From positions 248,001 through 312,000 of the forward strand of contig OZ025714.1 of NCBI GenBank assembly GCA_964019335.1: a stretch of 64,000 bases of DNA, read 5' to 3'. The position numbers were made by a program, and so were the translations under genes. Below the pieces are notes generated by a model. That model ran no database searches. It was not told where the DNA came from and was given only the letters and a program-made list of their open reading frames with translations. Position 1 is the first letter of the stretch; each line of letters opens with the position of its first letter. Source of the stretch: Diplonema japonicum (Eukaryota > Euglenozoa > Diplonemea > Diplonemida > Diplonemidae). Of this stretch, positions 52,638 through 62,832 are shown piece by piece.

Positions 52638-53139
52638 CGCATTTTTTTTTTTTTTTTTTTTTTTTGAATTTGCTGCGCAATTTGGTGCTCAAAGAAAGGT
52701 GATAAAAAAAAAAGAGAAGAAAAGAAGAAAAAAAAAAAAAGAGAAAAAAAAACATTGCAGCAATTAGGGAAACATGGGGGGAAAAAAAAGAAACTCTTTT
52801 TTTTTTTTTTTTTTCGATTGTTTCTTATGTAAAGCGACAATATAATATTATAAAAAAAAAAAAAAAGAAAAGAGGTGCATGTTTTTTTTTTTTTCCTTCT
52901 TTCGTTCTTCTTCTTTTTTTTTCTTCTTTTAAAAAGATGGTTTCGAGAGGAATAAAGGCCGAGGGGTGGGTGGAGATTAACGTGTTTACTAACGTACTCA
53001 AAAAAAAAAAAGAATTGTATTTGTTTTCCCTTCTCATTTTTTTCTTCTAGTGTATTGAGGAGTTTTTTTTTTTTCATTTTCTTTTATTCTTCTTCTTTTT
53101 TAAAATATTCTTTTTTCCCCATTTCGTGTTAAAATTCGT

Positions 53140-53171
<32 letters not shown>

Positions 53172-53681
53172 CCAGCAGTAAGAATAAGAGGAATGAGAGG
53201 GACATAATATAATAGAAAAAGAAAAAGGAGAGATGGAGACTTTAAGCGACGGCACACACAGGTCACACCAAAGGTCGCTTATAAATTAAAAAAAAATGGG
53301 GCTTTGATTGCAACACTAGGTGGCGTTAAGCGTGCAATGAAGCACGAACTACCTACTTGATTACAGGGGGCGCTCCTCGGCCGAGCAGTAGCTTCTTCTG
53401 CGTTCCGCGTCGTGTCCTTAATGCGTGCGGTGTGCTCAACCCTAGCCGGGGCGTCCCGGGTAACCAAGATTCTGCGCTCGTGCAGTTTGCTGCCTGTTCG
53501 TCACCCTGAGCATCTGCGTTACGTTCTTCCACTCGGGCGCTACCGGTGATGACCGACGAGGAGGTCAACAGCGAACAACACATCTGATGTACTTCTTATA
53601 TTTTCATGTTATCCCCACCACCTAAAAAAAAAAAACAAGAAACAAAAAAAAAAAAAACCCTCCCTTCTCAATTTTACACAC

Positions 53682-53717
<36 letters not shown>

Positions 53718-53741
53718 AGAAGAAAAACCCCACCTTGTTTC
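52638..53741. other. intergenic spacer with a GC-rich island and dispersed repeat
   Basis: T-run and A-run spacer up to about 53300, then a GC-rich island at 53300-53590 that includes the repeat at 53308-53375. Two overlapping minus-strand ORFs (62 and 76 codons) in the island show no known motif. The island could be a non-coding RNA gene or decayed mobile DNA. Confidence 0.5.
53308..53375 (+). repeat. 68-bp dispersed repeat, copy B
   Basis: Related to 30073-30140: TGGCGTTAA near one end and CTACTTG-TTACAGGGGGCGC at the other, with the same spacing. Family unknown. Confidence 0.5.
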
Positions 53742-54868
53742 TCACGCCTTCGACACAATATCAACATCTCTGCACGAAAGAATGTCAGCAAAAACACCGG
53801 CGGCAGTGACCTGCGTATATATAAATATAATTCTTTTTTTTTTTTTAAAATAATTCGCCATACCGCCGCACCCGCTCCAGGACCCTTCACAACGCAAGGG
53901 TTTTCCTTGTACCTCTCGGTGGTGATGATGCAAATATTATCAGACCCCGCAACACCGTAAGCAGCATGAGAAGCAGGGACCTCTTGGAGGGAAAGCTTCA
54001 TCGTCGGTGGCGAGGAGGAGGTGTCAAGCGAAGCCAAGAAACGAAGCGCCTCAGTACGTGTTGCCGCCGCGGCCCGACGGGCCTCTATGGCAGCATCAAC
54101 ATCAGTCTCGAGAACCTCGAAGAATTTTTCAACAGACGGCGCGGCAAAGCATGATTCCGGCAGAAAAGGTTCTACCACAACATCGTCAAGGCTAACATCG
54201 TAGCCTGCCTCCCTGGTGAGGATGGTGATTTTACGGGCAACATCGGATCCAGAAAGGTCGTCCCTTGGGTCGGGCTCTGTGAAGCCGAGTTCCTTCGCTT
54301 GCTTGACAACAGAAGAAAACTTCACGCCCTCCTTGAAACTATTGAAGAGGAACGATAGGGTACCGGACAGGATCGCCTCGATTTTGAGGACTTTATCACC
54401 TGTCTGCACCATGTCGATCAGGGGTTTGATGATAGGAAGACCAGCCCCTACATTCGCTTCATACTTGAACCTAGGGCCGTTTGGCCTTGATGCCAAGCTG
54501 AGTACTTCCTTGCGCAATGAAATCTCGCCCGAATTCACTTTTTTGTTTGCAGTGCACACGTGGATGTTGTGTTTGAGTGCTAATGGGTACGCTGGTGACA
54601 CAGCGTCGGATGCCGTGCAGTCGACAAAGACCGTTTTGGGTAGTTGCAGCGCGGCTGCCTTTGTGATGAAGTCTTCCACCGAGCCCTTCTCGCCCTTTTC
54701 GGCGAGGGTTTCCTTGGCCTTGTTGGCGTCGAGGCCGTCTTTAGACAGAACAAAGCTTCTCGAGTTGGCCACGCCAACCACCTTGATCCCGTGGGAGGGT
54801 CCCGCTGTGGCAAGCTGGGACAACAACTCCCCTCCTATCAAACCCGGACCGGCGAGAAGCACGTTCAT
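53742..54868 (-). CDS. homoserine dehydrogenase (one intron)
   Basis: A 357-aa enzyme reducing aspartate semialdehyde to homoserine with NAD(P)H, in threonine and methionine synthesis. The N-terminal nucleotide-binding fold starts MNVLLAGPGLIGGELL. VFVDCTASD and HVCTANKKVNSG match the family, as do FKYEANVGAGLPII, LSGTLSFLFN and EPDPRDDLSGSDVARK of the catalytic domain. The intron at 53811-53863 is in phase, and its removal restores the C-terminal GPGAGAAVTAAGVFADIL. No aspartokinase domain is fused, unlike the bifunctional plant enzyme. No transit peptide is evident. It implies that the organism makes its own threonine family amino acids and is not a strict parasite. Start at 54868 directly follows a long A-run. 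Confidence 0.95.
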
Positions 54869-56067
54869 TTTTTTTTTTTTTTTTTTTTTGTTGTGCTGGT
54901 TTTTTTTTTTTTTATATATTTATTTATTTTAATTCTCAGCAAGGCCCTTTTTCTGCCTGTCCGAGAGCGTGTATGCAATGTAAGAATAAAAATATATTAC
55001 GTGAGTAAAAAAAGGGTGGGCGGGGGGGGGATAAGGAGGGGGCAAAATTCTTTTGTTTGTGCAAGCCGTTGTTCACCTGTTGGACAGCCGGCTGCCTCTT
55101 TTTTTTTTTTTTTTTTTTTTTTTTGCAAATAACAATTACTTGTTTAAGTTTAAGTCTGTTTATTTGTTCCAGAAAAAAAAAGGGGGGATATCGGTCGCGC
55201 TGAATAAAAAATTTTAACCTGATGCACACGGCGGCCTAGTTCGCCCAAAAATATTTTTCTTTGAAGAGAGGGGGTGGTATGGGTTCAAAAGTACTTTAAA
55301 AAAAACACGAAATCTTTCAAACGATAAGTTTTTGCACCTCCGTGCGCATCAGGTTAAAAAAAAAAAAGAAAAATAAATAATGGGGAGAGACAAATTTTTA
55401 AAAAAAAAAAAGAATCGTTGTTAGGAGAGAAAAAAAAAAAAGAAAACACATCCTCGATCATCTTTTCGTTGTGGTTGTTCGAAAGATGGTCGCGAACAAT
55501 GTATTTTCAGCGCATTTCGAAGAAAGCATGAAAAGAAAAAGGGATGGGGGAGGGAATAATAAAAGAAGGAGTAAAAAAAAAGAGAAAAAAAAAGGGAATC
55601 TGAGCTTGTTGTGGTTTATTTAATTCTTTTTTAAAGAAGGTATAAAAAATAAAAATGTAAAAATAAATAAAACAAGGATCGGCAGCGAACAAAAGAGTTT
55701 TTCAAGAAAGGGTCTCTTCTCTATAAAACAGGGCAATAAGAGAACAACAAAAGTGGCTCTTTTTTTTTTTTTTTTTCTTCTTCCTAATTGCATGTACGGA
55801 GACCCAGAACGAGTCAAAGAGTTGGTATTTTTAGCATGTTAGTTCACACGGAACGTATCCTGACATAAGTACTGCATGCCACCACTTCTCTTTTTTTGTT
55901 CTTACAAAAAATAAAATATAAAAAACAGCACTTTGCATCGCCTCGATCTTGTTTCTTTTTTTTTTTTTTTTTTTCCTTCTTCTATTCTTTTTCCATGAGA
56001 TATCATAAAATACAATTTTTTTTTTTTTTTTTTTCCATTCTTTACTTTCATAGTTTCGCCTCCTTCT
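54869..56067. other. intergenic spacer containing a MITE
   Basis: Homopolymers and AT-rich DNA around the 148-bp MITE at 55212-55359. A slightly more complex segment lies at 55790-55890. No gene seen. Confidence 0.5.
55212..55359. mobile_element. 148-bp MITE-like element
   Basis: The left end TTTTAACCTGATGCACACGG (from 55212) is the inverse of the right end (to 55359), with one mismatch over about 20 bases. No coding capacity. The outer T/A runs hide the target duplication. Confidence 0.7.
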
Positions 56068-56982
56068 TCAGTAGTCAGAAGTAACCTGCAGCTTGGACTG
56101 GTCATAGCCGAGGTTCACAAGCTTTACATATGCTGCGGTGAAGTTCTTGAAGAAGAGCTCCTCGTCAGCAGCGTACTTCTTCACCCAAGAAAGGAAGACA
56201 GGGTCCTTCACAAGGGCCATGTCGGCGGGGAGCATCATGAGACTCTTCGTCTCGCGGTCCTGGTACTGCTGGTTGGGCGTTCCTGCCGTTGCGGGGTTGA
56301 TCTCCCAGTGCTTGTTCAGAAGCTCGGTGTAGAAGCTGTTGGTGAAGCCATACGGGTCGTGCGTCCACGGGCCTTCGAACCCAGAGCGGTCCTTGTTGCA
56401 TCCCCCGATTGCGTGTGCCCCGATCAGGGCCACGATCTCCTCATCGTTGAAGCCGTAGCCCTCAGTGAACACTGCCCTGATGTGGTCCTGTCCCTGTGCT
56501 GCGTCGGGAAGCCTTCCTGTGGGTGGGCACACCTTCCCTGCCTCCCTCCCGTAGTAGAATGGGATCTTCGGGCCGCCCATCGCATCGATCGAGATGAGCG
56601 ATGCCAGCACCCACAAGTCCGCCTTGGTCATCTCGGGGTGCGCCTTCACCACCTGCTCAAGGGCTGACCTCGGAACACCCAGTCCTGCGTTCGCCCCGTC
56701 CTTCGACTCGGGCTCCATGTCCATGGTTCCCCTGTTCCCTCCGTTTCCTGCTTTCCTGTTGTAGGTTCCTGACGAGTGCCACGCCAGCCTCACGAACTCG
56801 GGGCCGTACTGAGGACGGTCGTCAAGGAGATCCTCCACCTGCTTCCTGATCGCAGCGAGGTTGCTCACGGGGGAGGTCTGCTTCCCCCAGAAGGCCGACA
56901 CCTCCTGCTGCTTCCACGCCATCCCGATCCCCACTCCAGCTCCTGCTCCCAGCATGGCGCGCTTCAAGGTCGTACCGAACAT
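56068..56982 (-). CDS. ascorbate/cytochrome c-type haem peroxidase, copy 1
   Basis: A 304-aa class I haem peroxidase that removes hydrogen peroxide. Distal residues are Arg65, Trp68 and His69 in RLAWHSSGTYN. The proximal ligand is His190 in IGAHAIG, and the KDRSGFEGPW stretch keeps the Arg (199) equivalent to the ascorbate-binding Arg172 of pea APX. The first 30 residues (basic, Gly/Ala-rich, with TLKRAML) may be a mitochondrial presequence or membrane anchor, as in hybrid APX-CcP proteins. Residue 194, two after the proximal-site Gly, is Gly here (codon GGA) and Arg (AGG) in copy 2. Whether ascorbate or cytochrome c is the donor cannot be decided from sequence. Confidence 0.93.
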   Translation of the reverse strand: MFGTTLKRAMLGAGAGVGIGMAWKQQEVSAFWGKQTSPVSNLAAIRKQVEDLLDDRPQYGPEFVRLAWHSSGTYNRKAGNGGNRGTMDMEPESKDGANAGLGVPRSALEQVVKAHPEMTKADLWVLASLISIDAMGGPKIPFYYGREAGKVCPPTGRLPDAAQGQDHIRAVFTEGYGFNDEEIVALIGAHAIGGCNKDRSGFEGPWTHDPYGFTNSFYTELLNKHWEINPATAGTPNQQYQDRETKSLMMLPADMALVKDPVFLSWVKKYAADEELFFKNFTAAYVKLVNLGYDQSKLQVTSDY

Positions 56983-57994
56983 CTTTACGTGTGTGTGTGG
57001 TTTTTTTTTTCTTCTTTCTCCTTTTTGTTGGAAAAAGTACGTTTTGAACCCTCCATCTATTGAGGGAAGACGCAGCCATCACACTGCAAGGAGTGGACAG
57101 TAATGCGATAAAAGGCTTTATTGGCACCGTAAAGCGGGTGTGGATACCAGTAATTCTTTTACTATAGATTGTCGTGTTTCCGTATTGCAAGAGGAAAAAA
57201 GAAAAGAAAAAAATAATGCAGCATCTAGAAGAAGCACTGCATGGGGGGGGGGGGGGGGGGGGGGGAGTAAGAAACAAACGAACCTTTGTTTACGTTTAGC
57301 AAACAACTATTCCAAAGAAATGGTGAGGGTTCTTTTTTTTTTTTTTTTTTTTTTTTTTGTCCTTTCGCAAAGTCTGGTAACAAACATAGAAAAAAAAACA
57401 AATGTAACGGGGGAAAAAAAAAGAAAAACCCGCAGATAGCGACCAAAAAAAGAAAAAAATACAAAAATGTATGTGTGCTGGGCGTAGAATAGGCTCTTAA
57501 GGAAGTCAGGCAGTCAATTCTATAGTTTCTTTTCTTTCTTTTCTTTCTTTTTGGTACATCTTGCAGAAAAACAGGGACGGGTGGGGAAAAAAAGGAAAAC
57601 AAAAAAAAAAGAAACAAAGAGAGAAAGGATAAAAAAAAAAAAACAAGAAACCAAGAAAGTAACGTCAACTGAATATATAAAATATAAAAAAAAAAGAGAG
57701 AAAGAAAAAAGTGGGGGGTTTCTTCCAGGGGTCAAGACAAACGTAAAAAAGAAAATACTATCAAAAAAAATAATAGCGTGGAAACCATATCCCTATCTTT
57801 TCTTTTTCTTTTCTTCTTCTTTTTTTTTTTTTTTTTTTTTCCGTCCAGTTTTCAGTCGAGGTTTTTTTTCCTTCCTTTTTTTTTTTTTTAAACCGACAAG
57901 CATATAAAATCTTTACTTTTTTTTTCCCCTATGAGATATCATATTTTTTTTTCCTAAAAAAAAAAGCTTTTTTTTCTTCTTCTGAATTTACTCT
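56983..57994. other. intergenic spacer between the peroxidase copies
   Basis: Homopolymer-rich, with a G-run at about 57243-57266. It is unlike the flank of copy 2, so the duplication does not extend into it. ORFs are low-complexity. Confidence 0.5.
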
Positions 57995-58909
57995 TCAGTA
58001 GTCAGAAGTAACCTGCAGCTTGGACTGGTCATAGCCGAGGTTCACAAGCTTTACATATGCTGCGGTGAAGTTCTTGAAGAAGAGCTCCTCGTCAGCAGCG
58101 TACTTCTTCACCCAAGAAAGGAAGACAGGGTCCTTCACAAGGGCCATGTCGGCGGGGAGCATCATGAGACTCTTCGTCTCGCGGTCCTGGTACTGCTGGT
58201 TGGGCGTTCCTGCCGTTGCGGGGTTGATCTCCCAGTGCTTGTTCAGAAGCTCGGTGTAGAAGCTGTTGGTGAAGCCATACGGGTCGTGCGTCCACGGGCC
58301 TTCGAACCCCGAGCGGTCCTTGTTGCACCTCCCGATTGCGTGTGCCCCGATCAGGGCCACGATCTCCTCATCGTTGAAGCCGTAGCCCTCAGTGAACACT
58401 GCCCTGATGTGGTCCTGTCCCTGTGCTGCGTCGGGAAGCCTTCCTGTGGGTGGGCACACCTTCCCTGCCTCCCTCCCGTAGTAGAATGGGATCTTCGGGC
58501 CGCCCATCGCATCGATCGAGATGAGCGATGCCAGCACCCACAAGTCCGCCTTGGTCATCTCGGGGTGCGCCTTCACCACCTGCTCAAGGGCTGACCTCGG
58601 AACACCCAGTCCTGCGTTCGCCCCGTCCTTCGACTCGGGCTCCATGTCCATGGTTCCCCTGTTCCCTCCGTTTCCTGCTTTCCTGTTGTAGGTTCCTGAC
58701 GAGTGCCACGCCAGCCTCACGAACTCGGGGCCGTACTGAGGACGGTCGTCAAGGAGATCCTCCACCTGCTTCCTGATCGCAGCGAGGTTGCTCACGGGGG
58801 AGGTCTGCTTCCCCCAGAAGGCCGACACCTCCTGCTGCTTCCACGCCATCCCGATCCCCACTCCAGCTCCTGCTCCCAGCATGGCGCGCTTCAAGGTCGT
58901 ACCGAACAT
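57995..58909 (-). CDS. ascorbate/cytochrome c-type haem peroxidase, copy 2
   Basis: A 304-aa protein identical to copy 1 except Arg for Gly at residue 194 (HAIGRC). I see only about three base differences across 915 bp. Homology starts at the ATG and ends just past the stop, after which the flanks are unrelated. That fits gene conversion or a very recent, precisely bounded duplication. The Arg form matches the more usual HAIGRC in hybrid peroxidases, so copy 1 is probably the derived one. The leader is an A-run with AAGAAG before the ATG. Confidence 0.93.
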   Translation of the reverse strand: MFGTTLKRAMLGAGAGVGIGMAWKQQEVSAFWGKQTSPVSNLAAIRKQVEDLLDDRPQYGPEFVRLAWHSSGTYNRKAGNGGNRGTMDMEPESKDGANAGLGVPRSALEQVVKAHPEMTKADLWVLASLISIDAMGGPKIPFYYGREAGKVCPPTGRLPDAAQGQDHIRAVFTEGYGFNDEEIVALIGAHAIGRCNKDRSGFEGPWTHDPYGFTNSFYTELLNKHWEINPATAGTPNQQYQDRETKSLMMLPADMALVKDPVFLSWVKKYAADEELFFKNFTAAYVKLVNLGYDQSKLQVTSDY

Positions 58910-59067
58910 CTTCTTTTTTTTTTTTTTTGCAAGCTGGGTTGTGAGTGATTATAGTGTGGCGAGCACGGCTGAGTAAGAAAAAAAAAAGGGGAACGAGAAA
59001 AAAAAAAAAAAGAGAAAAAAAAAAAACTACAAAGAACTCTAATATATGTCCCACATTCCTTTTTATT

Positions 59068-59220
59068 TCACCGCCAGTTGTACGCTGTATTTCCGTCAAC
59101 CTGCCCTATGAACGCGATGCAGTAGGCGTCAAAGTCATCTAGTGTGTTGCTACGCAGCGCAAGGGTGTCATAGTTTTGATGGTGGTGCAGTTTGAAATAT
59201 TCAAAATGCTGTAATTGTTT

Positions 59221-59260
<40 letters not shown>

Positions 59261-59369
59261 CCCCCAATACCTGCGGTATTTTCTGGTCCACTGGTATTCC
59301 TACAAGCGGAGCATTTTGCTGTCTGACTACATTTTCTTGCACTTTGCATGCACTACAGCCGGACCCCAT
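59068..59369 (-). CDS. 79-aa putatively N-myristoylated small protein (one intron)
   Basis: Too short for most gene finders. The start at 59369 gives MGSGCSACKVQEN, with Gly2 and Ser6-type context for N-myristoylation and Cys5 and Cys8 available for palmitoylation. Intron 59209-59270 (GTATTG to TTACAG, with a long A-run) is in phase. The second exon reads HFEYFKLHHHQNYDT, then TLDDFDAYCIAFIGQVDG, and ends NWR before TGA. An upstream in-frame Met (in MKRNVSF) exists but would add a hydrophobic, lower-quality extension. It would act at a membrane if acylated. Function unknown. Confidence 0.6.
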
Positions 59370-59867
59370 ACGTTTTAATTTCCGTGTATATATATCACCG
59401 CGGCTCTCCTCCAGAGGGGGTTTGTTTCCCCTCCCACCTGTTTCTGTTGATGAACCTCTTGTGTTTCGAAAAATGAATAAAAAAAGAAAATAAAGGCAGA
59501 AACTTACATTTCGTTTCATTCATGTCCAATTCAAAAATTCAATTCAAAGTTCATTTCTTCCCCACCCCACCCCACTCAATGTTGGTGCACCACCAAAGTG
59601 CTCAGAGTACGCATCATTGCAAAGCCGAGGAGTACCGCAGCGAATTTTCTGTTTTTTTTTTTTTTCTCTCCCCGTAAAAATGAAAAATACATCCACTTTT
59701 TCTCAAGGAAACAGTGGGCTGCCACACTGAAAGAAAGAAAGAATTTTTTTTTTTTATTTCACACTAAAAATCCCCATCAACTTCACAGTGAATTTATATG
59801 GCTGTTTTCCGTTACCCCCCCCCCCCCCCCCCAAACATTTGTTCAGTGTTGACAGTATTTCTTTTTT
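59370..59867. other. intergenic spacer
   Basis: AT-rich spacer between the ZIP gene and the small acylated-protein gene. It has a C-run at 59815-59832. No gene or repeat pair seen. Confidence 0.45.
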
Positions 59868-60746
59868 TTAAAATATTTCTTTCCGCCCGATAGCATACCG
59901 ATTGCTGTCCCTTCCATTGGAAAACTCTTCAGTCAAGGTGTCAACCACTGCTATGTATAAAAAAGTCCCGGAGGCTGCAGCATCTAAATAAGCAGTGACG
60001 GTGGACGCGGTGGGCCCCTTAAGAGACGCTTCAAGAAACCAACCAATAAGGATACCGAAAGGGGACGAGATAGCGAAGGCGGTGAGAAGCCGCCGCAGCA
60101 CAACAGTGTCAGCGCCAGTCGATTTGACAATATTGGTGCCGAGAGAGAAGGCTTCGACCCATTTGTGTGAAATTATGGCAAGGAAGACAAGGAGTGCTTT
60201 GCCCCATTCTGTCTGTATGCCCAGTGCCATGCCGGAGACGACGGAGTGGACGGACAACACAGCTGTAAGAACGATCGGCATCATAGAAGTCTCACCAGAA
60301 GTGAACTTATATATGATATCTTGTTCAAACCCGTGGCTGTGTCCATGATAGGTTACTCGGTCACCACCTGCTTCTTCATCGTGGGCATGGGGTGCGTCCT
60401 CATCCTTTGCTGGCTTTGCAAGTAGAACTTTTTCTAAGTAGAACGTCATCATGAAACCAACCGCGCATAGAATGTATGGTTCTGATTTGCCTTCGCAGTG
60501 GTGCTCGTGGTTTTCGTGGTGGTGGTGGTGGGCTCCCTCTAGCTTCCCGAAGGCCTCCACGGCTTCGGGCAGAAGATGCACCAGCCCCCCTGCGAGAAAC
60601 ACCCCCGCTGCAAACGCATTCGCAATACTCAAAAACCGCAGATTTGTTCGGAAATACAACGGTGCACTGCCAAAGACGATTTTAACCCCGAAAATCGCGG
60701 CCATTGCCGCTACCCGGAACAACACCATCGAGCCCTCATCGTCCAT
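59868..60746 (-). CDS. ZIP-family metal ion transporter
   Basis: A 292-aa membrane protein that should move zinc, iron or related divalent ions into the cytosol. About eight hydrophobic segments are visible. Between helices 2 and 3 and between 3 and 4 are His-rich loops (AHHHHHENHEHHCEG and YHGHSHGFE), typical of ZIP proteins. The helix 4-5 metal path is marked by LSVHSVVSGMALG and ISHKWVEAFSLG, containing the conserved His of helices 4 and 5. The C terminus is FLYIAVVDTLTEEF, then a basic tail. The start at 60746 directly follows an A-run. Metal specificity cannot be told. Confidence 0.92.
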   Translation of the reverse strand: MDDEGSMVLFRVAAMAAIFGVKIVFGSAPLYFRTNLRFLSIANAFAAGVFLAGGLVHLLPEAVEAFGKLEGAHHHHHENHEHHCEGKSEPYILCAVGFMMTFYLEKVLLAKPAKDEDAPHAHDEEAGGDRVTYHGHSHGFEQDIIYKFTSGETSMMPIVLTAVLSVHSVVSGMALGIQTEWGKALLVFLAIISHKWVEAFSLGTNIVKSTGADTVVLRRLLTAFAISSPFGILIGWFLEASLKGPTASTVTAYLDAAASGTFLYIAVVDTLTEEFSNGRDSNRYAIGRKEIF

Positions 60747-61043
60747 TTTTTTTTTTTTTTTTTGTTCTTTCTTTTTTTTGTGTCTGAGAAATGCATTGTA
60801 TTCGGAGAGAAACAGAAAAAAAAAAAAAAAAAAAAAAGAATGAAAGAGAGCGAGAGAACGGCATCAATAATGGAAAGAAATGCGACCTTTTTTTTTTTTT
60901 TTTCTTCTTTTTTTTTCTTCTTCTTTTTTTTTTTTCTTTCCCAGTGTATGCAAGGTTCATTACTAGCATCGCTGTCAACACCACCGGAGTGGGCTGCTAC
61001 ACGATATATAAAAGAAAACTGGGCATTTCGATAAAAGGTTTGC

Positions 61044-61077
<34 letters not shown>

Positions 61078-61371
61078 CGCGCTGGGGTCACCTCGTTCTG
61101 TCCCCAATATGGGGGGCGGGTTTCCCGGGTGCCCAAAAGAATAAAAAAGCGAGAGAAAGAGAAGAGAGGGAGAAGCGTTCGCGGTGCAAAAAAAAAAAGG
61201 GACACACTCAACGAATGGCCCCCAGATGAAAAAGAGCATGTTTACATGTTTAAAGAGCATGTTAAAAATAAAATAAAATAAAAAAGTGAATATAAAATCG
61301 CTAGTTGGTAAAACAAAAAAAAGGGGGGGGGCAAGGTTTCAAAAAGGGTGAATAAGAGTTCTTCCTTTCTC
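60747..61371. other. intergenic spacer
   Basis: Poly-A and poly-T runs throughout. A more complex stretch at 61080-61135 contains no recognised feature. Confidence 0.45.
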
Positions 61372-62832
61372 TCAATTCACAAAAGGGGCCCACATCCCCT
61401 GGTGCCTGTCAGGGTTCGCCTCGGGGTGGTAGATGTTTGTCTGCGGGGGCAAGTAAGTGGTTCGCACATAAAACTGAATGCGTGCCTTGATCTGCTCCAC
61501 GATGTCGGGATGCTGGCTCGCAACATTGTACTTCTCAGTTGGGTCCTTTGTGAGGTTGAAGAGGTATTCCTCTGCCGTGGAGAGTGGGGGAAGCCATGTG
61601 TACGGTGCCACGGTCCAGTAGCCGTCGTAGTAGTCGGTCTGGCTAATGTTCGGCTTCACGATGAGCTTCATGTCCCCGCTGATGAACGCTGTGTAGTTCA
61701 TACCGTAGTTGAAGATGTTGACGGGGATCTCTGTGCGCAGCTCGGGTCCCTCGCCTGTGATCGCCTTCCACTGTGACACTCCGTCAGAGGGCTGCATGGG
61801 GAGCGACGCTGCTTCCAACACAGTGGGGAGCCAGTCCACAGCGTGGATGAGCCCTGTGAAATTGCTCCCTCTCTTGTTCGATGGGATGATGTTGTCCCCG
61901 CCCTGCAGGAACCCCACCCCCCGCACCCCACCGTCGAACAGTGTAGTCTTGCCCCCCCTCAGAGGCCAGTTCGACCCTGTTGAGTACAGCGCCCCCGATG
62001 CCCCTGACATGGACGCGTTCACCATCCCCCCATTGTCCGTCGTGAAGATCATTAGCGTGTTGTCCCACAACCCGAGGTCCTTGTACATGTTCACGAGCTC
62101 TCCTGTTGCATTGTCCGCAGCGTTCATCATATTGCAGTATATCTGCCTCCCTGTGGGGGACACATTGCTGCACAGGGGGTTCACCGTAGGCGGGTTCTCA
62201 AGCGGGATGTGGATGTTCTGGTGTGCAAAGTACAGGAAGCTCGGGCTGTTCCCGTCCACGATCATCTGGAGGTACTCCTTCGCCTTCTTCATGAAGGCGT
62301 CGATGGAGTACTCCCCGACGGGTACCGAGGCCGTCTTGTCTAGCCAGAAGTCGTACCCCTTCACATCCTTGAAGGCTACCGTGTGGTTGTAGTAGTCGCC
62401 CATTGCCTGCATGTAGCCCAGGTAGTGCTGGAAACCGCGTTCAGTAGGAGTCTGTGCCCACTGTGAGTAGCCGCAGTGCCATTTCCCGATCATGTATGTG
62501 GCGTAGCCGCTGTTGCGGAGGTACTCGGGAAGGGTGTTGACGTCAAGCGGGATTCCAGCCTTGCTCCCAGGCATTACCGTGTCCATGTGCTGCATCCCCG
62601 TGTTAAAGGGGTACCTCCCTGTCATGAAGGAGGACCTTGTTGGGCTGCACACGGGTTGTGTGTAGTACCTCGCGAGCTTGATCCCCGTCTTGGCGAGGTT
62701 GTCGATGTTGGGGGACGGCAGGTTGCCCCCTTGGTACCCTACATCCGCCCACCCAAGGTCGTCCACAGCCAGCATCAGGATGTGCGGCTGCACACTCAAC
62801 GCAGCAGCGAAACAGAGAACCGACATCATCAT
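61372..62832 (-). CDS. secreted arylsulfatase
   Basis: A 486-aa sulfatase that hydrolyses sulfate esters. MMMSVLCFAAALS is a short signal peptide. Metal-binding LAVDDLGWADVGY lies near residue 25. The CSPTRSSFMTGRYP signature holds the Cys that the formylglycine-generating enzyme converts to the catalytic aldehyde (pattern C-x-P-x-R). GKWHCGYSQ and TDNGGMVN supply further active-site residues (Lys, His, Asp, Asn). The order is closest to arylsulfatase B-like enzymes. Several N-x-S/T sites fit a secreted glycoprotein. A role in taking sulfate from extracellular or marine polysaccharides is inferred. Intronless, in contrast to its neighbours. Confidence 0.94.
   Translation of the reverse strand: MMMSVLCFAAALSVQPHILMLAVDDLGWADVGYQGGNLPSPNIDNLAKTGIKLARYYTQPVCSPTRSSFMTGRYPFNTGMQHMDTVMPGSKAGIPLDVNTLPEYLRNSGYATYMIGKWHCGYSQWAQTPTERGFQHYLGYMQAMGDYYNHTVAFKDVKGYDFWLDKTASVPVGEYSIDAFMKKAKEYLQMIVDGNSPSFLYFAHQNIHIPLENPPTVNPLCSNVSPTGRQIYCNMMNAADNATGELVNMYKDLGLWDNTLMIFTTDNGGMVNASMSGASGALYSTGSNWPLRGGKTTLFDGGVRGVGFLQGGDNIIPSNKRGSNFTGLIHAVDWLPTVLEAASLPMQPSDGVSQWKAITGEGPELRTEIPVNIFNYGMNYTAFISGDMKLIVKPNISQTDYYDGYWTVAPYTWLPPLSTAEEYLFNLTKDPTEKYNVASQHPDIVEQIKARIQFYVRTTYLPPQTNIYHPEANPDRHQGMWAPFVN

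Noticed and set aside
53279-53583. Overlapping 62- and 76-codon ORFs in a GC-rich island
   Set aside because: No known motif, and they overlap a dispersed repeat. A non-coding explanation is at least as likely.
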